NCBI GenBank assembly: GCA_018711275.1
Contig: DVIN01000058.1
Coordinates: 1 to 35,112, forward strand
Reading direction: 5' to 3'
Length of the DNA: 35,112 nt
DNA from: Candidatus Pullilachnospira intestinigallinarum
Lineage (GTDB): Bacteria > Bacillota > Clostridia > Lachnospirales > Lachnospiraceae
Shown: in pieces, positions 24,854 to 34,227 of the stretch
Numbering within the stretch: the stretch's first letter is position 1
How the letters are laid out: the number at the start of each line of letters is the position of its first letter
Program-made: the position numbers and the translations under genes
Notes under the pieces: model-generated
The model's database searches: none
What the model was told of the DNA's origin: nothing
What the model saw: only the letters and a program-made list of their open reading frames with translations

Positions 24854-25894
24854 CTATCTGGTGGAAAGAAACTGATTTTCTCTCACCGCATCCTGATCAC
24901 CGGGATATTCTGCCAGATACTCCGCCATCTTGCTTTTGGCTGTCGCAAAATCTTCCTGATGCTCGTATACCACGATCTCGTTATACAAAAGACTCCTCCT
25001 GGCCTCTTCATCCTCGCCGGCATCCAGTCCGCTCTGAATATTCTGCAGCGCACTGTCATAGGATCCCTCGTAAATATCACAGAGCGCCAGTCCGTTGTAC
25101 CCCCGGCCGGGATACTCTCCCGAGGTCAGATAGTTCTGATACATGGAACGGGCGCTGGCTGAATCTCCCATATTCAGGTAAACGCTTCCCAGCAGCAGCA
25201 TGGCATCCGTATCTTCCAGATTCACCGCTTCCACCAGGGCGTCCGCAGCCTCTTCATATTCCTCCTGCAAAACGAAAATCCTTCCCTGCTGATAGTAATC
25301 CTCCCCCGTTTCCGGCGTCAGCTGCAGGGCCATTTCCAGCCATTCCTGTCCCTGCTGCCCCTGTCCCTGATCCACATACAGCTGATAAACGGTAATGTAA
25401 GAATTGTAATCGGTGCTGTCCTTCAATGCCCGTTCAAAATCTTTCTGTGCCTTTTCCAAATCTCCCTGAATCAAATATGCCTTGCCCCGCAGATAATAAT
25501 ACTGCGGATCGGCCTTTTTCTTCAAAAGGCCGCTGTAAAGGTCGATAGCCTTTTCGGTCTCTCCGTACGCCAGACGCGCCGCCGCCAGATAGCAGGTCAC
25601 ATCTCTTTCAAATTCCCCGTTGGAAAAATCCATGTAATTGAGGCTCCGGGAAAAAGCCGCGATAGCCTCCGGATAGGCTTCCTGCCGAAGCCAGGCAATT
25701 CCTTCCCCCCGATAAGCTTCCGGAAGCCGCTTTCCCATCCTGGTAAGCTGGTCAAAGGTCTCCGCTGCGCCCTCATAATCTCCCTCATTCAGCGCCTCTA
25801 TTCCACTGTTATAAAGCGCATCCGCCTGAGAGCTTCCGCAGCCTCCGACCGTAAGCAGCAGCATACAGCCCAGCAGTATCCATCTTTTTTTCAT
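24854..25894 (-). CDS. TPR-repeat lipoprotein
   Basis: A 346-residue predicted lipoprotein. The signal peptide ends in lipobox VGGC (C19). The rest is a string of about seven to eight tetratricopeptide repeats, for example ALYNSGIEALNEGDYEGAAETF, QYYYLRGKAYLIQGDLEKAQ and DYYQQGRIFVLQEEYEEA. TPR surfaces hold protein partners, so a scaffolding role on the outer membrane face is likely; the partner is unknown. It starts 15 bases after glmM and ends 14 before hflX, so the three are probably one transcript. Confidence 0.88.
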   Translation of the reverse strand: MKKRWILLGCMLLLTVGGCGSSQADALYNSGIEALNEGDYEGAAETFDQLTRMGKRLPEAYRGEGIAWLRQEAYPEAIAAFSRSLNYMDFSNGEFERDVTCYLAAARLAYGETEKAIDLYSGLLKKKADPQYYYLRGKAYLIQGDLEKAQKDFERALKDSTDYNSYITVYQLYVDQGQGQQGQEWLEMALQLTPETGEDYYQQGRIFVLQEEYEEAADALVEAVNLEDTDAMLLLGSVYLNMGDSASARSMYQNYLTSGEYPGRGYNGLALCDIYEGSYDSALQNIQSGLDAGEDEEARRSLLYNEIVVYEHQEDFATAKSKMAEYLAEYPGDQDAVRENQFLSTR

Positions 25895-25909
25895 TTGCCT
25901 TACCTGCCG

Positions 25910-27256
25910 TCAGCCGATAATCAGGCCTTCCTGATCCATGGCCGCAATCACTTTATCCACCATCTCGCGGCACACGGAATCCTTTCTGGCCTCCACCATC
26001 ACACGGATTACCGGCTCCGTACCGCTCTCCCTCACCAGAATTCTTCCATCATCTCCCAGCAGTTTCTCCACTTCTGCCACAGCAGCCTGCACCGCGGGAT
26101 TATTTCTGGCCTGGGTCTTGTTGGCCACCCGCACATTTTTTAAAAGCTGGGGGTAAATATAAACTTCCGAAGCCAGAACAGAAAGCGGCTGCTTTCTCTC
26201 AATGATAACCTCCATCACCATTAAAGAGGTGAGGATTCCATCCCCCGTGGTGGCATGCTTGCTGAAAATAATATGGCCGGACTGTTCTCCGCCCAGGCTG
26301 TGACCGTTGGCCATCATATTTTCACAGACATACTTGTCGCCTACGGCGGTTTTCTCATAATGAATGCCTGCGCGGTCACAGGCTTTGTACAGACCCAGAT
26401 TGGACATGATGGTGGTGACAATCGTATCATTGTCCAGTTTTCCCTGTTCCTTCATGTATTTCCCGCAGACGTACATGATCAGGTCGCCGTCCACCACATT
26501 TCCTTCATTGTCCACAGCGATGCAGCGGTCCGCATCTCCGTCATAGGCAAATCCCACATCGAGATGATTTTCCTTCACATATTTCTGCAGGACCTCAATA
26601 TGGGTGGAACCGCAGTTTTTGTTGATGTTGGTTCCGTCCGGCTGACTGTTAATCACATAGGTTTTGGCTCCCAGCGCGTCAAACACACTTTTCGCCACAG
26701 AAGATGCGCTTCCGTTGGCGCAGTCCAGTCCCACCCGGAAATTTTTAAAGGAGCGGGTGGGAATGGAAATCAGGTACCCGATATAACGGTTTCTTCCGGC
26801 GGAGAAATCCACGGTACGGCCGATATTCTCTCCAACGGCAAAAGGAATCGCCGGCTCTCCGTCGTCAATATAACGCTCGATCTGCGCTTCCACGTCCGCT
26901 TCCATTTTCTGTCCGTTTCCGTTGATAATTTTGATGCCATTGTCATAGAAGGGATTATGGCTGGCAGAAATCATGATTCCGCAGTCAAAATTCTCTGTGC
27001 GCACCACATAGGAAACGCTGGGAGTGGTGGTTACATGCAGCAGATACGCATCCGCGCCGGAAGCTGTAAGTCCTGCCGCCAGGGAATACTCAAACATATA
27101 GCTGCTTCTTCTGGTATCTTTTCCGATGACAATCTGGGCTTTATGCTCTCTTCCGAAATACCAGCCCAGAAAACGTCCCACCTTATACGCATGCTCCACG
27201 GTCAGATCCACATTGGCCTCCCCGCGGAATCCGTCGGTTCCAAAATATTTTCCCAT
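25910..27256 (-). CDS. glmM: Phosphoglucosamine mutase
   Basis: A 448-residue enzyme converting glucosamine-6-phosphate to glucosamine-1-phosphate, an early step to UDP-GlcNAc and peptidoglycan. It opens with KYFGTDGFRGEAN, has the phosphoserine loop ISASHNPFYDNG (S99), the metal loop AYDGDADRC, the sugar-specificity loop GGEQSGHIIF, and the phosphate-binding RESGTEPVIRVMVE near the end. Length is normal. It follows the nucleotidyltransferase by 36 bases. Confidence 0.97.
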   Translation of the reverse strand: MGKYFGTDGFRGEANVDLTVEHAYKVGRFLGWYFGREHKAQIVIGKDTRRSSYMFEYSLAAGLTASGADAYLLHVTTTPSVSYVVRTENFDCGIMISASHNPFYDNGIKIINGNGQKMEADVEAQIERYIDDGEPAIPFAVGENIGRTVDFSAGRNRYIGYLISIPTRSFKNFRVGLDCANGSASSVAKSVFDALGAKTYVINSQPDGTNINKNCGSTHIEVLQKYVKENHLDVGFAYDGDADRCIAVDNEGNVVDGDLIMYVCGKYMKEQGKLDNDTIVTTIMSNLGLYKACDRAGIHYEKTAVGDKYVCENMMANGHSLGGEQSGHIIFSKHATTGDGILTSLMVMEVIIERKQPLSVLASEVYIYPQLLKNVRVANKTQARNNPAVQAAVAEVEKLLGDDGRILVRESGTEPVIRVMVEARKDSVCREMVDKVIAAMDQEGLIIG

Positions 27257-27292
27257 GTTCTGTTCCTCCTGCCAAAGCTACCTGTTTATAGT

Positions 27293-28216
27293 TTATGAAT
27301 AAAGGGGATTTTTATAGACGCCGTCCTCAATCAGCCTGCTGATGGACCGCACCACGGCTTCTTTATCCTCCTGATAAGTCACGCCAAACCACTGGGAATC
27401 CGTCCGCAGAACCGTAACCCCCGCCTTTCCCTGGCGGATCAGTTCGTCCACCTTGATAGGCAGCAGGTATTCTTTCTTCAGATCCCCATCCGGCACACCT
27501 TTCAGAAATTCCACGAACCCATCTTCCAGCACCTGGATAAATTCCGGCTGAAAGCCCCACATGTTCATGGATACCAGACTGTCCGCATCCACCGGCACCA
27601 GACTGCGGTCCTCCTGCCGCATGGCTGCTCCGTCCGCGGTTTTCACAATATTGGACGTCTCCGCCACTCCCACCAGACGGTTATTTTCATCCAGGGTACA
27701 GATTCCTCTGGTAACCCCGCCGTTGTCGCTGAGGGTATTTTTCAGAACGAATCCGGCCATGCAGATATCCGAGGTTCCTTCTTCGCAGGGATGCTCTGCC
27801 ACCAGATACTCATGAATCTTCACGAAGGGATCTTTTCCATAGTAATCATCCGCATTGATCACCGCGAACGGTTCCTTTACCACGTCCTTACAGCAAAGCA
27901 CCGCCTGACCGGTACCCCAGGGCTTTGTTCTGCCCTCCGGTTTTTCAAATCCCTCCGGCAGATCATCCAGCTCCTGGAAAACATATTCCACTTCCGCCAC
28001 TTTTTCAATCCGGTTGCCAATCACCCGGCGGAACTCCTCCTCCAGATCCCGGCGAATAATAAATACAATCTTATTAAATCCTGCCTCCAGCGCATCGTGA
28101 ATGGAATAATCCATAATAATTTCCCCGGCGGGTCCCACCGGCGCCAGTTGTTTGATTCCTTTTCCAAAACGGCTGCCGATACCGGCCGCCATAATAACGA
28201 GTGCTGTTTTTTTCAC
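27293..28216 (-). CDS. Sugar-phosphate nucleotidyltransferase-like protein
   Basis: A 307-residue NTP-transferase-fold protein. The nucleotide-binding loop is VIMAAGIGSRFGKGIKQL at residues 7-24 (a variant of GxGxR), followed by IMDYSIHDALEAGF, PWGTGQAVLC, and the metal-binding FAVINADDYYG. The second half has SMNMWGFQPEFIQVLE and the KKEYLLPIKVDELIRQGK region. The family joins nucleotides to sugar phosphates or related molecules; the substrate cannot be named. Its place directly before glmM suggests an amino-sugar or wall-precursor role, by inference only. It is not GlmU, as the left-handed beta-helix domain is absent. Confidence 0.85.
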   Translation of the reverse strand: MKKTALVIMAAGIGSRFGKGIKQLAPVGPAGEIIMDYSIHDALEAGFNKIVFIIRRDLEEEFRRVIGNRIEKVAEVEYVFQELDDLPEGFEKPEGRTKPWGTGQAVLCCKDVVKEPFAVINADDYYGKDPFVKIHEYLVAEHPCEEGTSDICMAGFVLKNTLSDNGGVTRGICTLDENNRLVGVAETSNIVKTADGAAMRQEDRSLVPVDADSLVSMNMWGFQPEFIQVLEDGFVEFLKGVPDGDLKKEYLLPIKVDELIRQGKAGVTVLRTDSQWFGVTYQEDKEAVVRSISRLIEDGVYKNPLYS

Positions 28217-28350
28217 AGTAGTACCTCCCTGTATTCCTCTTTTTCTGCTTCCTGTCTACTGCCTTCTGGCCGCAGACACAGAATGGACGCGCTCCCGGCT
28301 TATCTGTATTCTCCGGTTTTCACGCCGTCCGATAGCGAAAACTGCCGGAC

Positions 28351-28369
28351 TGCCGCATCTGGTGCGGCA
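28351..28369 (-). other. GC hairpin between prfA and the nucleotidyltransferase gene
   Basis: TGCCGCA (28351-28357) and TGCGGCA (28363-28369) form a 7-bp stem with a 5-base loop, flanked by two copies of ACTGCCGG. No T tract follows on either strand. The 28217-28424 gap shows no gene and no promoter I would support. Confidence 0.4.
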
Positions 28370-28424
28370 TGGACTGCCGGCATCCGCCTTTTTCCTCCCT
28401 TTTTGCAGGCGTATCCGTCCCGCT

Positions 28425-29501
28425 TCAGGTTTCCTCCTGCAGATTTGCCAGTTTTGCCGCCTGGTCTGCTGCAATCAGACTGTCTATGATCTCCGACAGA
28501 TCACCGTTCAGCACACTGTCCAGACGATGAAGCGTCAGTTTGATCCTGTGATCCGTCACACGGCCCTGAGGGAAATTATACGTCCGGATCTTCTCCGAAC
28601 GATCCCCGGTTCCCACCTGGCTTCTCCTGGCTTCCGCCTCCGCGTCATGACGCTTCTGAAGTTCCAGATCATACAGCCGGGATCTCAGCACCTTGATGGC
28701 CTTATCCCGGTTTTTCAGCTGGGACTTTTCGTCCTGGCAGGAAACCACAATGCCCGTGGGAAGATGGGTCAGACGTACGGCGGAATCCGTGGTATTGACA
28801 CACTGTCCGCCGTTTCCGGAAGCCCGGAACACATCGAAACGGCATTCATTCAGATCCAGTTTAAAATCGATCTCCTCCGCCTCCGGCATGATGGCCACGG
28901 TGATGGTGGATGTATGGATTCTTCCGCCGGATTCCGTCTCCGGTACCCGCTGTACCCGGTGTACGCCGCTTTCGTACTTGAGTTTGGAATAGGCTCCCGT
29001 TCCGTTAATCATGAAAGTAACCTCTTTGAATCCGCCGATTCCATTTTCATTCAGCGACAGCAGCTCCGTCTTCCAGCCCTGAGATTCCGCGTACTTCACA
29101 TACATCCGATAAATCTCCGCCGCAAAAAGCGCCGCCTCGTCACCGCCGGCTCCGGCCCGGATCTCCACAATGACGTTTCTGGAATCATTGGGGTCTTTTG
29201 GCAGCAGCAGCACCTTCAGCTCATGCTCCAGCTGACCGATCCTGGTTTTCGCCTCAGACAGTTCCTCCTTCAGCATCTGACGCATCTCCGGATCCGACTC
29301 CTCCTCCAGCATGGATTCGCTGTCCTCCACTGTCTGACAGCAGTTTTTATATTCCTGATACGCATCCACAATGGGCTGCAGTTCACTCTGTTCCTTCATC
29401 AGCTTCTGAAGCCTGGCCGGATCTCCGGCCGTCTGCGGCTCATTCAGCTCGCTGAGTATCTCCTCCAGGCGGATCACCAGATCCTCCAGTTTGTCAAACA
29501 T
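28425..29501 (-). CDS. prfA: Peptide chain release factor 1
   Basis: A 358-residue RF1 that recognises UAA and UAG stop codons. The anticodon-like P-x-T tripeptide is PET at 187-189 in [18 protein letters not shown], which identifies RF1 rather than RF2 (SPF). The catalytic GGQ is at 231-233 in [17 protein letters not shown] and is the site that PrmC methylates. The start MFDKLED (ATG at 29501) follows AGGAGG. It overlaps the prmC stop by eight bases, so the factor and its modifying enzyme are translationally coupled. Confidence 0.97.
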   Translation of the reverse strand: MFDKLEDLVIRLEEILSELNEPQTAGDPARLQKLMKEQSELQPIVDAYQEYKNCCQTVEDSESMLEEESDPEMRQMLKEELSEAKTRIGQLEHELKVLLLPKDPNDSRNVIVEIRAGAGGDEAALFAAEIYRMYVKYAESQGWKTELLSLNENGIGGFKEVTFMINGTGAYSKLKYESGVHRVQRVPETESGGRIHTSTITVAIMPEAEEIDFKLDLNECRFDVFRASGNGGQCVNTTDSAVRLTHLPTGIVVSCQDEKSQLKNRDKAIKVLRSRLYDLELQKRHDAEAEARRSQVGTGDRSEKIRTYNFPQGRVTDHRIKLTLHRLDSVLNGDLSEIIDSLIAADQAAKLANLQEET

Positions 29502-30396
29502 TCCAATTCCTCCTGTCACGCACTGTCCGCTTGGTCAGTGCCGTCTGTCCTTCTATTCCCCGCGGCAGCTGTCCGAAGGCTGTCCGTGTCAGCCCGGCCA
29601 GATCTTTGCCGGTTCGAACCCCGGTATAGCCGGCCTCCGATAAGAGACGGATAAGATCCTCTCCCTGATCGCAGCCGATTTCAAAAGCCAGCCATCCCCC
29701 CGGTTTCAGGTATCCGGCTGCCTGATTAATTATTTTTCTGTAAAAATCCAGCCCGTCCGCTCCGCCGTCCAGCGCCATAACCGGCTCATGTTCCCGCACC
29801 TCCGGCATCAGGCTGCCGATCTCCCCGCTGGGAATATAGGGCGGATTGGATACGATCACGTCAAAACTGCCCGTCACATGTTCAAAAAGATCTCCCCGGA
29901 TCAGCTGTGCCGGAATTCCCAGACGATCTCTGTTCCCGCATGCGACCGCAAGGGCAGCGGCAGACAGATCTGTCCCCACGCCCCGCACCTGCGGGTTTCT
30001 GGACAGAAGGCTCAAAAGAATACAGCCGCTTCCCGTACACAGATCCAGAATCCGCATCCCGGGCGCCAGAAGCCGCTCCACCTCTTCCACCAGACATTCC
30101 GTATCGAAACGGGGCGTCAGCACCTGATCGCTGACCGCAAATTCCAGTCCCATAAACCATGCCGATCCTGTAATCTGCTGCAGCGGAACTCTCTCGCTTC
30201 TTCGGGCAATAAAACCGCGATAGCGCCGCTCCCGCTCTCTGTCCTTTATTTTATCATCTCTTTGAAGAAAATAACAGCTTTTTTCTATGTCAAAAGCCGC
30301 TTCCATCAGCTCCCAGGCATCCACTGCGGCATCCGGTACCCCGGCCTGGCGAAGCGTCTCCGCCCCCCAGGCCAGAAGCTGCCGCAGCGTACTCAT
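29494..30396 (-). CDS. prmC: Release factor glutamine methyltransferase
   Basis: A 300-residue S-adenosylmethionine-dependent enzyme that methylates the GGQ glutamine of release factors. The N-terminal helical domain leads to [14 protein letters not shown], the SAM-binding [15 protein letters not shown] at about 117-131, and catalytic NPPY at 184-187 in [12 protein letters not shown]. Its ATG overlaps the DUF1385 stop in an ATGA, and its end overlaps prfA. The enzyme's substrate is thus encoded immediately downstream. Confidence 0.95.
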   Translation of the reverse strand: MSTLRQLLAWGAETLRQAGVPDAAVDAWELMEAAFDIEKSCYFLQRDDKIKDRERERRYRGFIARRSERVPLQQITGSAWFMGLEFAVSDQVLTPRFDTECLVEEVERLLAPGMRILDLCTGSGCILLSLLSRNPQVRGVGTDLSAAALAVACGNRDRLGIPAQLIRGDLFEHVTGSFDVIVSNPPYIPSGEIGSLMPEVREHEPVMALDGGADGLDFYRKIINQAAGYLKPGGWLAFEIGCDQGEDLIRLLSEAGYTGVRTGKDLAGLTRTAFGQLPRGIEGQTALTKRTVRDRRNWNV

Positions 30397-31379
30397 CGGG
30401 CCGCCTCCTCTTTTTCTTCGGGCAGTACCTGTGTATCGGGGAAATTCTCCCGCAGATACTCTCTCCAGTCAAAAACCGCTTCCACCGCGCAGATGGCCAC
30501 TTCCACCATATCCTCCTCCGGTTCTCTGGTAGTCAAATGCTGAAGAGCCAGACCCGGCCTGCTCAGAAGAGCCACCACCGGATTGTCCGAATTTCCCGCC
30601 AGCCGGATGATCTCGTAGGAGACCCCCGCAATCACCGGCAAAAGCAGCAGGCGGATCACCACCCGCAGCCAGGGAACAGGCACCCGGATAAAAAGGAAAA
30701 AGATAATACTGACAATCATCACAAACAGCAGAAAACTGGTTCCGCACCGTTTGTGTTCTCTGGAACTTTTCATCACATTTTCTACTGTCAGATTCATGCC
30801 ATGTTCCACACAGTTGATACACTTATGCTCCGCTCCGTGATACATGAACACCCGCTGGATATCCTTCATCTGCGAAATCAGAAAAAGATAAGCCAGAAAC
30901 AGAAGCATCCGCACACAGGCCTCCGCCACGGCAATCAGCGTCTCCGAACCGGTAACTTTTCTCAGAAGCCCCGCCGCGAAATACGGAAGCAGGATGAAAA
31001 GCGCCACCGAAATCACAATGGAAAAAGCCACCGTGCCCCGCATCAGCCACTGATCCTGGCGCGCCCGCTTCTCCTCCTCGCGGGCCCGCTCCTCTCCGGT
31101 CATGGCCTCCCGTTTTTTCAGATCTTCCTCTTCTTCCTCATAGAAGCTGGCGGAATACATCAGACACTTCATGCCCACCACCAGAGACTCCACAAAAGCC
31201 GCCATTCCACGAAAAACAGGCAGTTTCCAGAATCTGCTGTTCTGGGTCAGACTTTTGTAGGGCTCCACCTTCACCTCAATGTTTCCGTCCGGTTTTCTGA
31301 CGCCCACAGAATAAATATCTCCGTGGCGCATCATGATGCCCTCCATCACTGCCTGGCCGCCGATATTTGATGATTTCAT
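30393..31379 (-). CDS. DUF1385 family membrane protein
   Basis: A 328-residue integral membrane protein of unknown function. The N-terminus SSNIGGQAVMEGIMMRHGD is the DUF1385 signature. A charged segment (EEEEEDLKKREAMTGEERA) follows near residue 80. Hydrophobic segments lie at about 118-142 and 160-170, with a pair at 218-265. The conserved core YHGAEHKCINCVEHG and REHKRCGTSFLLFV has His/Cys residues that could bind a metal. I start at the ATG at 31379, five bases from GGAGG, rather than at 31400. It follows rpmE after a partial terminator and overlaps prmC. This order is widespread in clostridia, which links it by context to translation genes, but the role is not known. Confidence 0.88.
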   Translation of the reverse strand: MKSSNIGGQAVMEGIMMRHGDIYSVGVRKPDGNIEVKVEPYKSLTQNSRFWKLPVFRGMAAFVESLVVGMKCLMYSASFYEEEEEDLKKREAMTGEERAREEEKRARQDQWLMRGTVAFSIVISVALFILLPYFAAGLLRKVTGSETLIAVAEACVRMLLFLAYLFLISQMKDIQRVFMYHGAEHKCINCVEHGMNLTVENVMKSSREHKRCGTSFLLFVMIVSIIFFLFIRVPVPWLRVVIRLLLLPVIAGVSYEIIRLAGNSDNPVVALLSRPGLALQHLTTREPEEDMVEVAICAVEAVFDWREYLRENFPDTQVLPEEKEEAAR

Positions 31380-31400
31380 TCTTTCCTCCAGTTTTTCCAT

Positions 31401-31439
31401 AAGACAAAACAGGTTGAGATTTCATCAACCTCAACCCGT
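31401..31439 (-). terminator. Terminator after rpmE
   Basis: On the minus strand ACGGGTTGAG pairs with CTCAACCTGT across an 11-base loop, followed by TTTGTCTT. The weak T tract suggests partial read-through into the DUF1385 gene. Confidence 0.6.
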
Positions 31440-31456
31440 CTCTTTGCCTTATATTC

Positions 31457-31660
31457 TTATGCGTTAATACCGTATTTTTTATTGAACTTGTCAATACGTC
31501 CACGGGCGGCTGCCGCTTTCTGCTGTCCTGTATAGAAAGGATGGCACTTGGAGCAGATCTCCACGTGAATGTCTTTCTTTGTAGAACCGGTAACGAATGT
31601 GTTGCCGCAGTTGCATGTTACAGTTGCCTGATAGTACTCCGGATGGATTCCTTCTCTCAT
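31457..31660 (-). CDS. rpmE: Large ribosomal subunit protein L31 (zinc-binding type)
   Basis: A 67-residue ribosomal protein. [10 protein letters not shown] opens it, and the zinc site is C16, C18, C36 and C39 (TCNCGN and [10 protein letters not shown]), so it is the C+ form used when zinc is available. I chose the ATG at 31660 (GAGGTG six bases upstream) over an in-frame GTG three codons earlier. The gene has its own promoter after rho. Confidence 0.97.
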   Translation of the reverse strand: MREGIHPEYYQATVTCNCGNTFVTGSTKKDIHVEICSKCHPFYTGQQKAAAARGRIDKFNKKYGINA

Positions 31661-31695
31661 TTCTTTCACCTCTTCTGTCTTATAATGATTCCGCG

Positions 31696-31712
31696 GTTTT
31701 GCACCGCCGTTA
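31696..31712 (-). other. Hairpin in the rpmE leader
   Basis: On the minus strand GCGGT and ACCGC form a short GC stem around a 5-base loop, inside the 84-base leader between the rpmE promoter and start. It could be part of an L31 autoregulatory leader; this is an inference. Confidence 0.35.
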
Positions 31713-31750
31713 TATACTTTTACTATTTGTTCTTATGAAACAGCTTATAC

Positions 31751-31779
31751 AGCATACCATATTCCCCTGGGAAATGCAA
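31751..31779 (-). promoter_or_regulatory. Promoter of rpmE
   Basis: Minus-strand TTGCAT (31779-31774) and TATGCT (31756-31751) with a 17-base spacer and a TGG extended -10, just after the rho stop. Confidence 0.65.
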
Positions 31780-31797
31780 GTTATTTAAGAAATTTTT

Positions 31798-33102
31798 CTA
31801 TATAAATTTCTGCTTTCTCACCTGGGAAACCAGCTCCTGATTGGTCCGTGTCCGGGCAAAAAGATTCAGGATATTCTCAGCCGCTTCCTCTGCCTTCATA
31901 CCATTCAGCGCCCGGCGCATGATGTAGACAGCTTCCTGCTCCTCGTCATTGAGCAGCAGGTCCTCCCGCCTGGTACCCGACTTTACAATGTCAATGGCCG
32001 GAAATACCCGTTTTTCCTGGAGCTTTCTGTCCAGCACCAGCTCCATATTGCCGGTGCCCTTGAACTCCTCGTAGATCACATCGTCCATCTTGCTTCCCGT
32101 ATCCACCAGCGTAGTGGCCAGGATCGTCAGACTTCCGCCTTCCCGCATGTTTCTGGCCGCGCCAAAAAATCTCTTGGGCATATGCAGCGCCGTGGGGTCC
32201 AGACCTCCGGTAAGCGTACGCCCGCTGGGGGGCACCGTCAGGTTATAGGCCCGCGCCAGCCTGGTGATGCTGTCAATAAAGATCGTCACGTCTTTTTTAT
32301 GCTCCACCAGCCGCTTGGCCCGCTCAATGGCCATCTCCGACACCCTTTTGTGATGCTCCGGCAGCTCGTCAAACGTGGAATAAATCACTTCCACATTCTC
32401 TCCCCGGATAGCTTCCTTGATGTCCGTGACCTCCTCGGGGCGCTCATCAATCAGCAGAATGATCAGATGCATCTCCGGATTATTCCGCAGAATAGACTGG
32501 GCCGCGTCCTTTAACAGGGTGGTTTTTCCTGCCTTGGGAGGAGAAACGATCATACCCCTCTGTCCTTTTCCGATGGGACTGATCAGATCTACAATCCGCA
32601 TGGCCAGACTTCCGCCCGGACGTTCCAGACGCAGGCGCTGATCCGGAAAAATGGGGGTCATGTCTTCGAAATTGTATCTTTTAAAGCTTTCGTTGGGGGA
32701 AATTCCATTGATGGAAGTCACATAGAGGAGGGCGCCGAACTTTTCATTTTCCTTCTTTACCCTGGTGCTTCCCCGGAGAATGTCTCCGGTTTTCAGATTG
32801 AAGCGGCGAATCTGAGAGGGCGATACATAGACATCGTTCTCACCCGGAAGATAATTGTCACTTCTGATAAATCCATAGCCGTCGGAGAGTACTTCCAGGA
32901 TGCCATTGGCTTCGATTCCGCTGTCCAGATGGCTGAACTCCGCCTTCTTCTCTTCCAGCTTCTTTTCCCGGTCCTTCTCGTCCTCCTGCAGCATCCGTTC
33001 CACCAGCTCGTCCTTCCGGAGACCGGAAATCCCCTTCAGTCCTCTGGCCTTGGCCACCGCGCGCAGTTCACCAGCCGACAATGATTCATATTTTTCTTTC
33101 AT
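31798..33102 (-). CDS. rho: Transcription termination factor Rho
   Basis: A 434-residue hexameric RNA-dependent ATPase that ends transcription. The N-terminal Rho domain ([18 protein letters not shown]) is followed by a charged stretch, the RNA-binding cold-shock-like domain (GYGFIRS...[14 protein letters not shown] at about 75-101), and the ATPase core with P-loop PPKAGKT at 188-194, [14 protein letters not shown] and [13 protein letters not shown]. The secondary RNA-binding part includes [22 protein letters not shown]. The ATG at 33102 is used; a TTG codon precedes it. The ribosome binding site is poor (AGGAAA), which may limit its synthesis. Confidence 0.97.
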   Translation of the reverse strand: MKEKYESLSAGELRAVAKARGLKGISGLRKDELVERMLQEDEKDREKKLEEKKAEFSHLDSGIEANGILEVLSDGYGFIRSDNYLPGENDVYVSPSQIRRFNLKTGDILRGSTRVKKENEKFGALLYVTSINGISPNESFKRYNFEDMTPIFPDQRLRLERPGGSLAMRIVDLISPIGKGQRGMIVSPPKAGKTTLLKDAAQSILRNNPEMHLIILLIDERPEEVTDIKEAIRGENVEVIYSTFDELPEHHKRVSEMAIERAKRLVEHKKDVTIFIDSITRLARAYNLTVPPSGRTLTGGLDPTALHMPKRFFGAARNMREGGSLTILATTLVDTGSKMDDVIYEEFKGTGNMELVLDRKLQEKRVFPAIDIVKSGTRREDLLLNDEEQEAVYIMRRALNGMKAEEAAENILNLFARTRTNQELVSQVRKQKFI

Positions 33103-33133
33103 CAAAATTACAGTTTCCTTTCAATAGGTACTC

Positions 33134-33168
33134 TTCGGAACGGCGCCGGCTCTCCGGGCCGCTCCGAA
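33134..33168 (-). other. Structured leader hairpin of rho
   Basis: On the minus strand TTCGGA (33168-33163) pairs with TCCGAA (33139-33134), enclosing a GC-rich loop in which CCGG pairs with CCGG around a 4-base loop. It lies between the rho promoter and start codon, where other bacteria place sites for Rho autoregulation. Confidence 0.45.
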
Positions 33169-33192
33169 CGGTTGCACATATTCTCTTTTTTC

Positions 33193-33221
33193 AGCCTACC
33201 ATCTGGCTCTGCATTTGTCAA
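33193..33221 (-). promoter_or_regulatory. Promoter of rho
   Basis: Minus-strand TTGACA (33221-33216) and TAGGCT (33198-33193) with a 17-base spacer and TGG extended -10. The -35 overlaps the stop codon of the adenosine deaminase gene. Confidence 0.6.
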
Positions 33222-34198
33222 CTGATTTCCAGTTTTCCAAGCAGCTCCTCTTTCTCCTCATCGTCGAGGAACGCGGTGCGAACCGCATTTTCCGTAAAGA
33301 GCCGCTCATCTCCCAGCCCCCGGGACAGCCTGGACGCCAGCTCCAGTTCCCTGGACAAAGTGGTTTGGCTGACTGTCCGGTTATCCGTGTTGATGGATAC
33401 CGCCAGACGCGCCCGGAGGAAGGTCTCAAGGGGATAATCCTCCGGCCGGGCGGCCCTGGTCTGGAAATTACTGGTGGGACACAGCTCCAGCCCGATCCCC
33501 AGCCGTCCTACCGTTTCCATAAAGCCCGGATCCCTGCGCAGGGCAATTCCATGGCCGATTCTGGACGCTCCCAATGCCACAGCCTCCCGCACATTTTCCA
33601 CATTTCCGCACTCTCCCGCATGGATGGTAAACGGAAATTGCAGTTTCTTAGCCTCCGCAAACAGTCTCCGGAACTCCTTCACCGGATGCGAAGCCTCATC
33701 CCCCGCCAGATCCAGCGCGCAGACTCCCTGCCCCAAAAATTCCCTGGCCGTCCGCATCATTTTCAGATTTGTCTCCTCCGAATGGTGACGCATGGCGCAA
33801 ACGATCACCCGTCCGTCGATTCCGGTCTCTTTTCCCGCCCGCTCAAGGCCCTCCAGCACGCTTTCCAGCACCTGGCGGCAGGAAAGCTGCGGATGCACCG
33901 ACTGCATCGGAGCAAACCGCACCTCCACATAACGGATGGCATCCTCTTTCAGAGAGTACAGAAAATCCGCGGCAGCCCGAACCAGACCCTCCCGGGTCTG
34001 CATCCCTTCCAACGGGAGGTCAAACTTTTCCAGATATTCCTTCAGGCTGCCGCAATCCGGCCTGGCCTGCAGATCCTCCAGCGTCAGATCCGCCCTCCCG
34101 GTAAGCGCCCGCACGGTTTCCAGCGGCAGGGATCCGTCCAGATGGCAATGCAGCTCCACTCTCCCCCTGCTGTCCGACTTTTTCGTTTTCCCACACAT
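33218..34198 (-). CDS. add: Adenosine deaminase
   Basis: A 326-residue zinc-dependent amidohydrolase that deaminates adenosine or deoxyadenosine to inosine. The metal motif is VELHCHLDGSL at about residues 14-24; IHAGECGNVENV carries the catalytic histidine and glutamate, followed by RIGHGIAL and SINTDNRTVSQTTL. The start MCGKTKK (ATG at 34198) has AAAGGAG six bases upstream. An alternative ATG at 34231 overlaps the cdd stop and has no good site. It forms a purine/pyrimidine salvage pair with cdd, 29 bases away. Confidence 0.9.
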   Translation of the reverse strand: MCGKTKKSDSRGRVELHCHLDGSLPLETVRALTGRADLTLEDLQARPDCGSLKEYLEKFDLPLEGMQTREGLVRAAADFLYSLKEDAIRYVEVRFAPMQSVHPQLSCRQVLESVLEGLERAGKETGIDGRVIVCAMRHHSEETNLKMMRTAREFLGQGVCALDLAGDEASHPVKEFRRLFAEAKKLQFPFTIHAGECGNVENVREAVALGASRIGHGIALRRDPGFMETVGRLGIGLELCPTSNFQTRAARPEDYPLETFLRARLAVSINTDNRTVSQTTLSRELELASRLSRGLGDERLFTENAVRTAFLDDEEKEELLGKLEIS

Positions 34199-34227
34199 AA
34201 CGTACTCCTTTCCGTGTTTGGATACGC

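Noticed and set aside
22536..24875. Plus-strand reading frame of 779 codons opposite nrdD and hflX
   Set aside because: It spans two well-supported minus-strand genes and their promoter region, and its translation has no recognisable domain and an odd composition rich in His, Phe and Arg.
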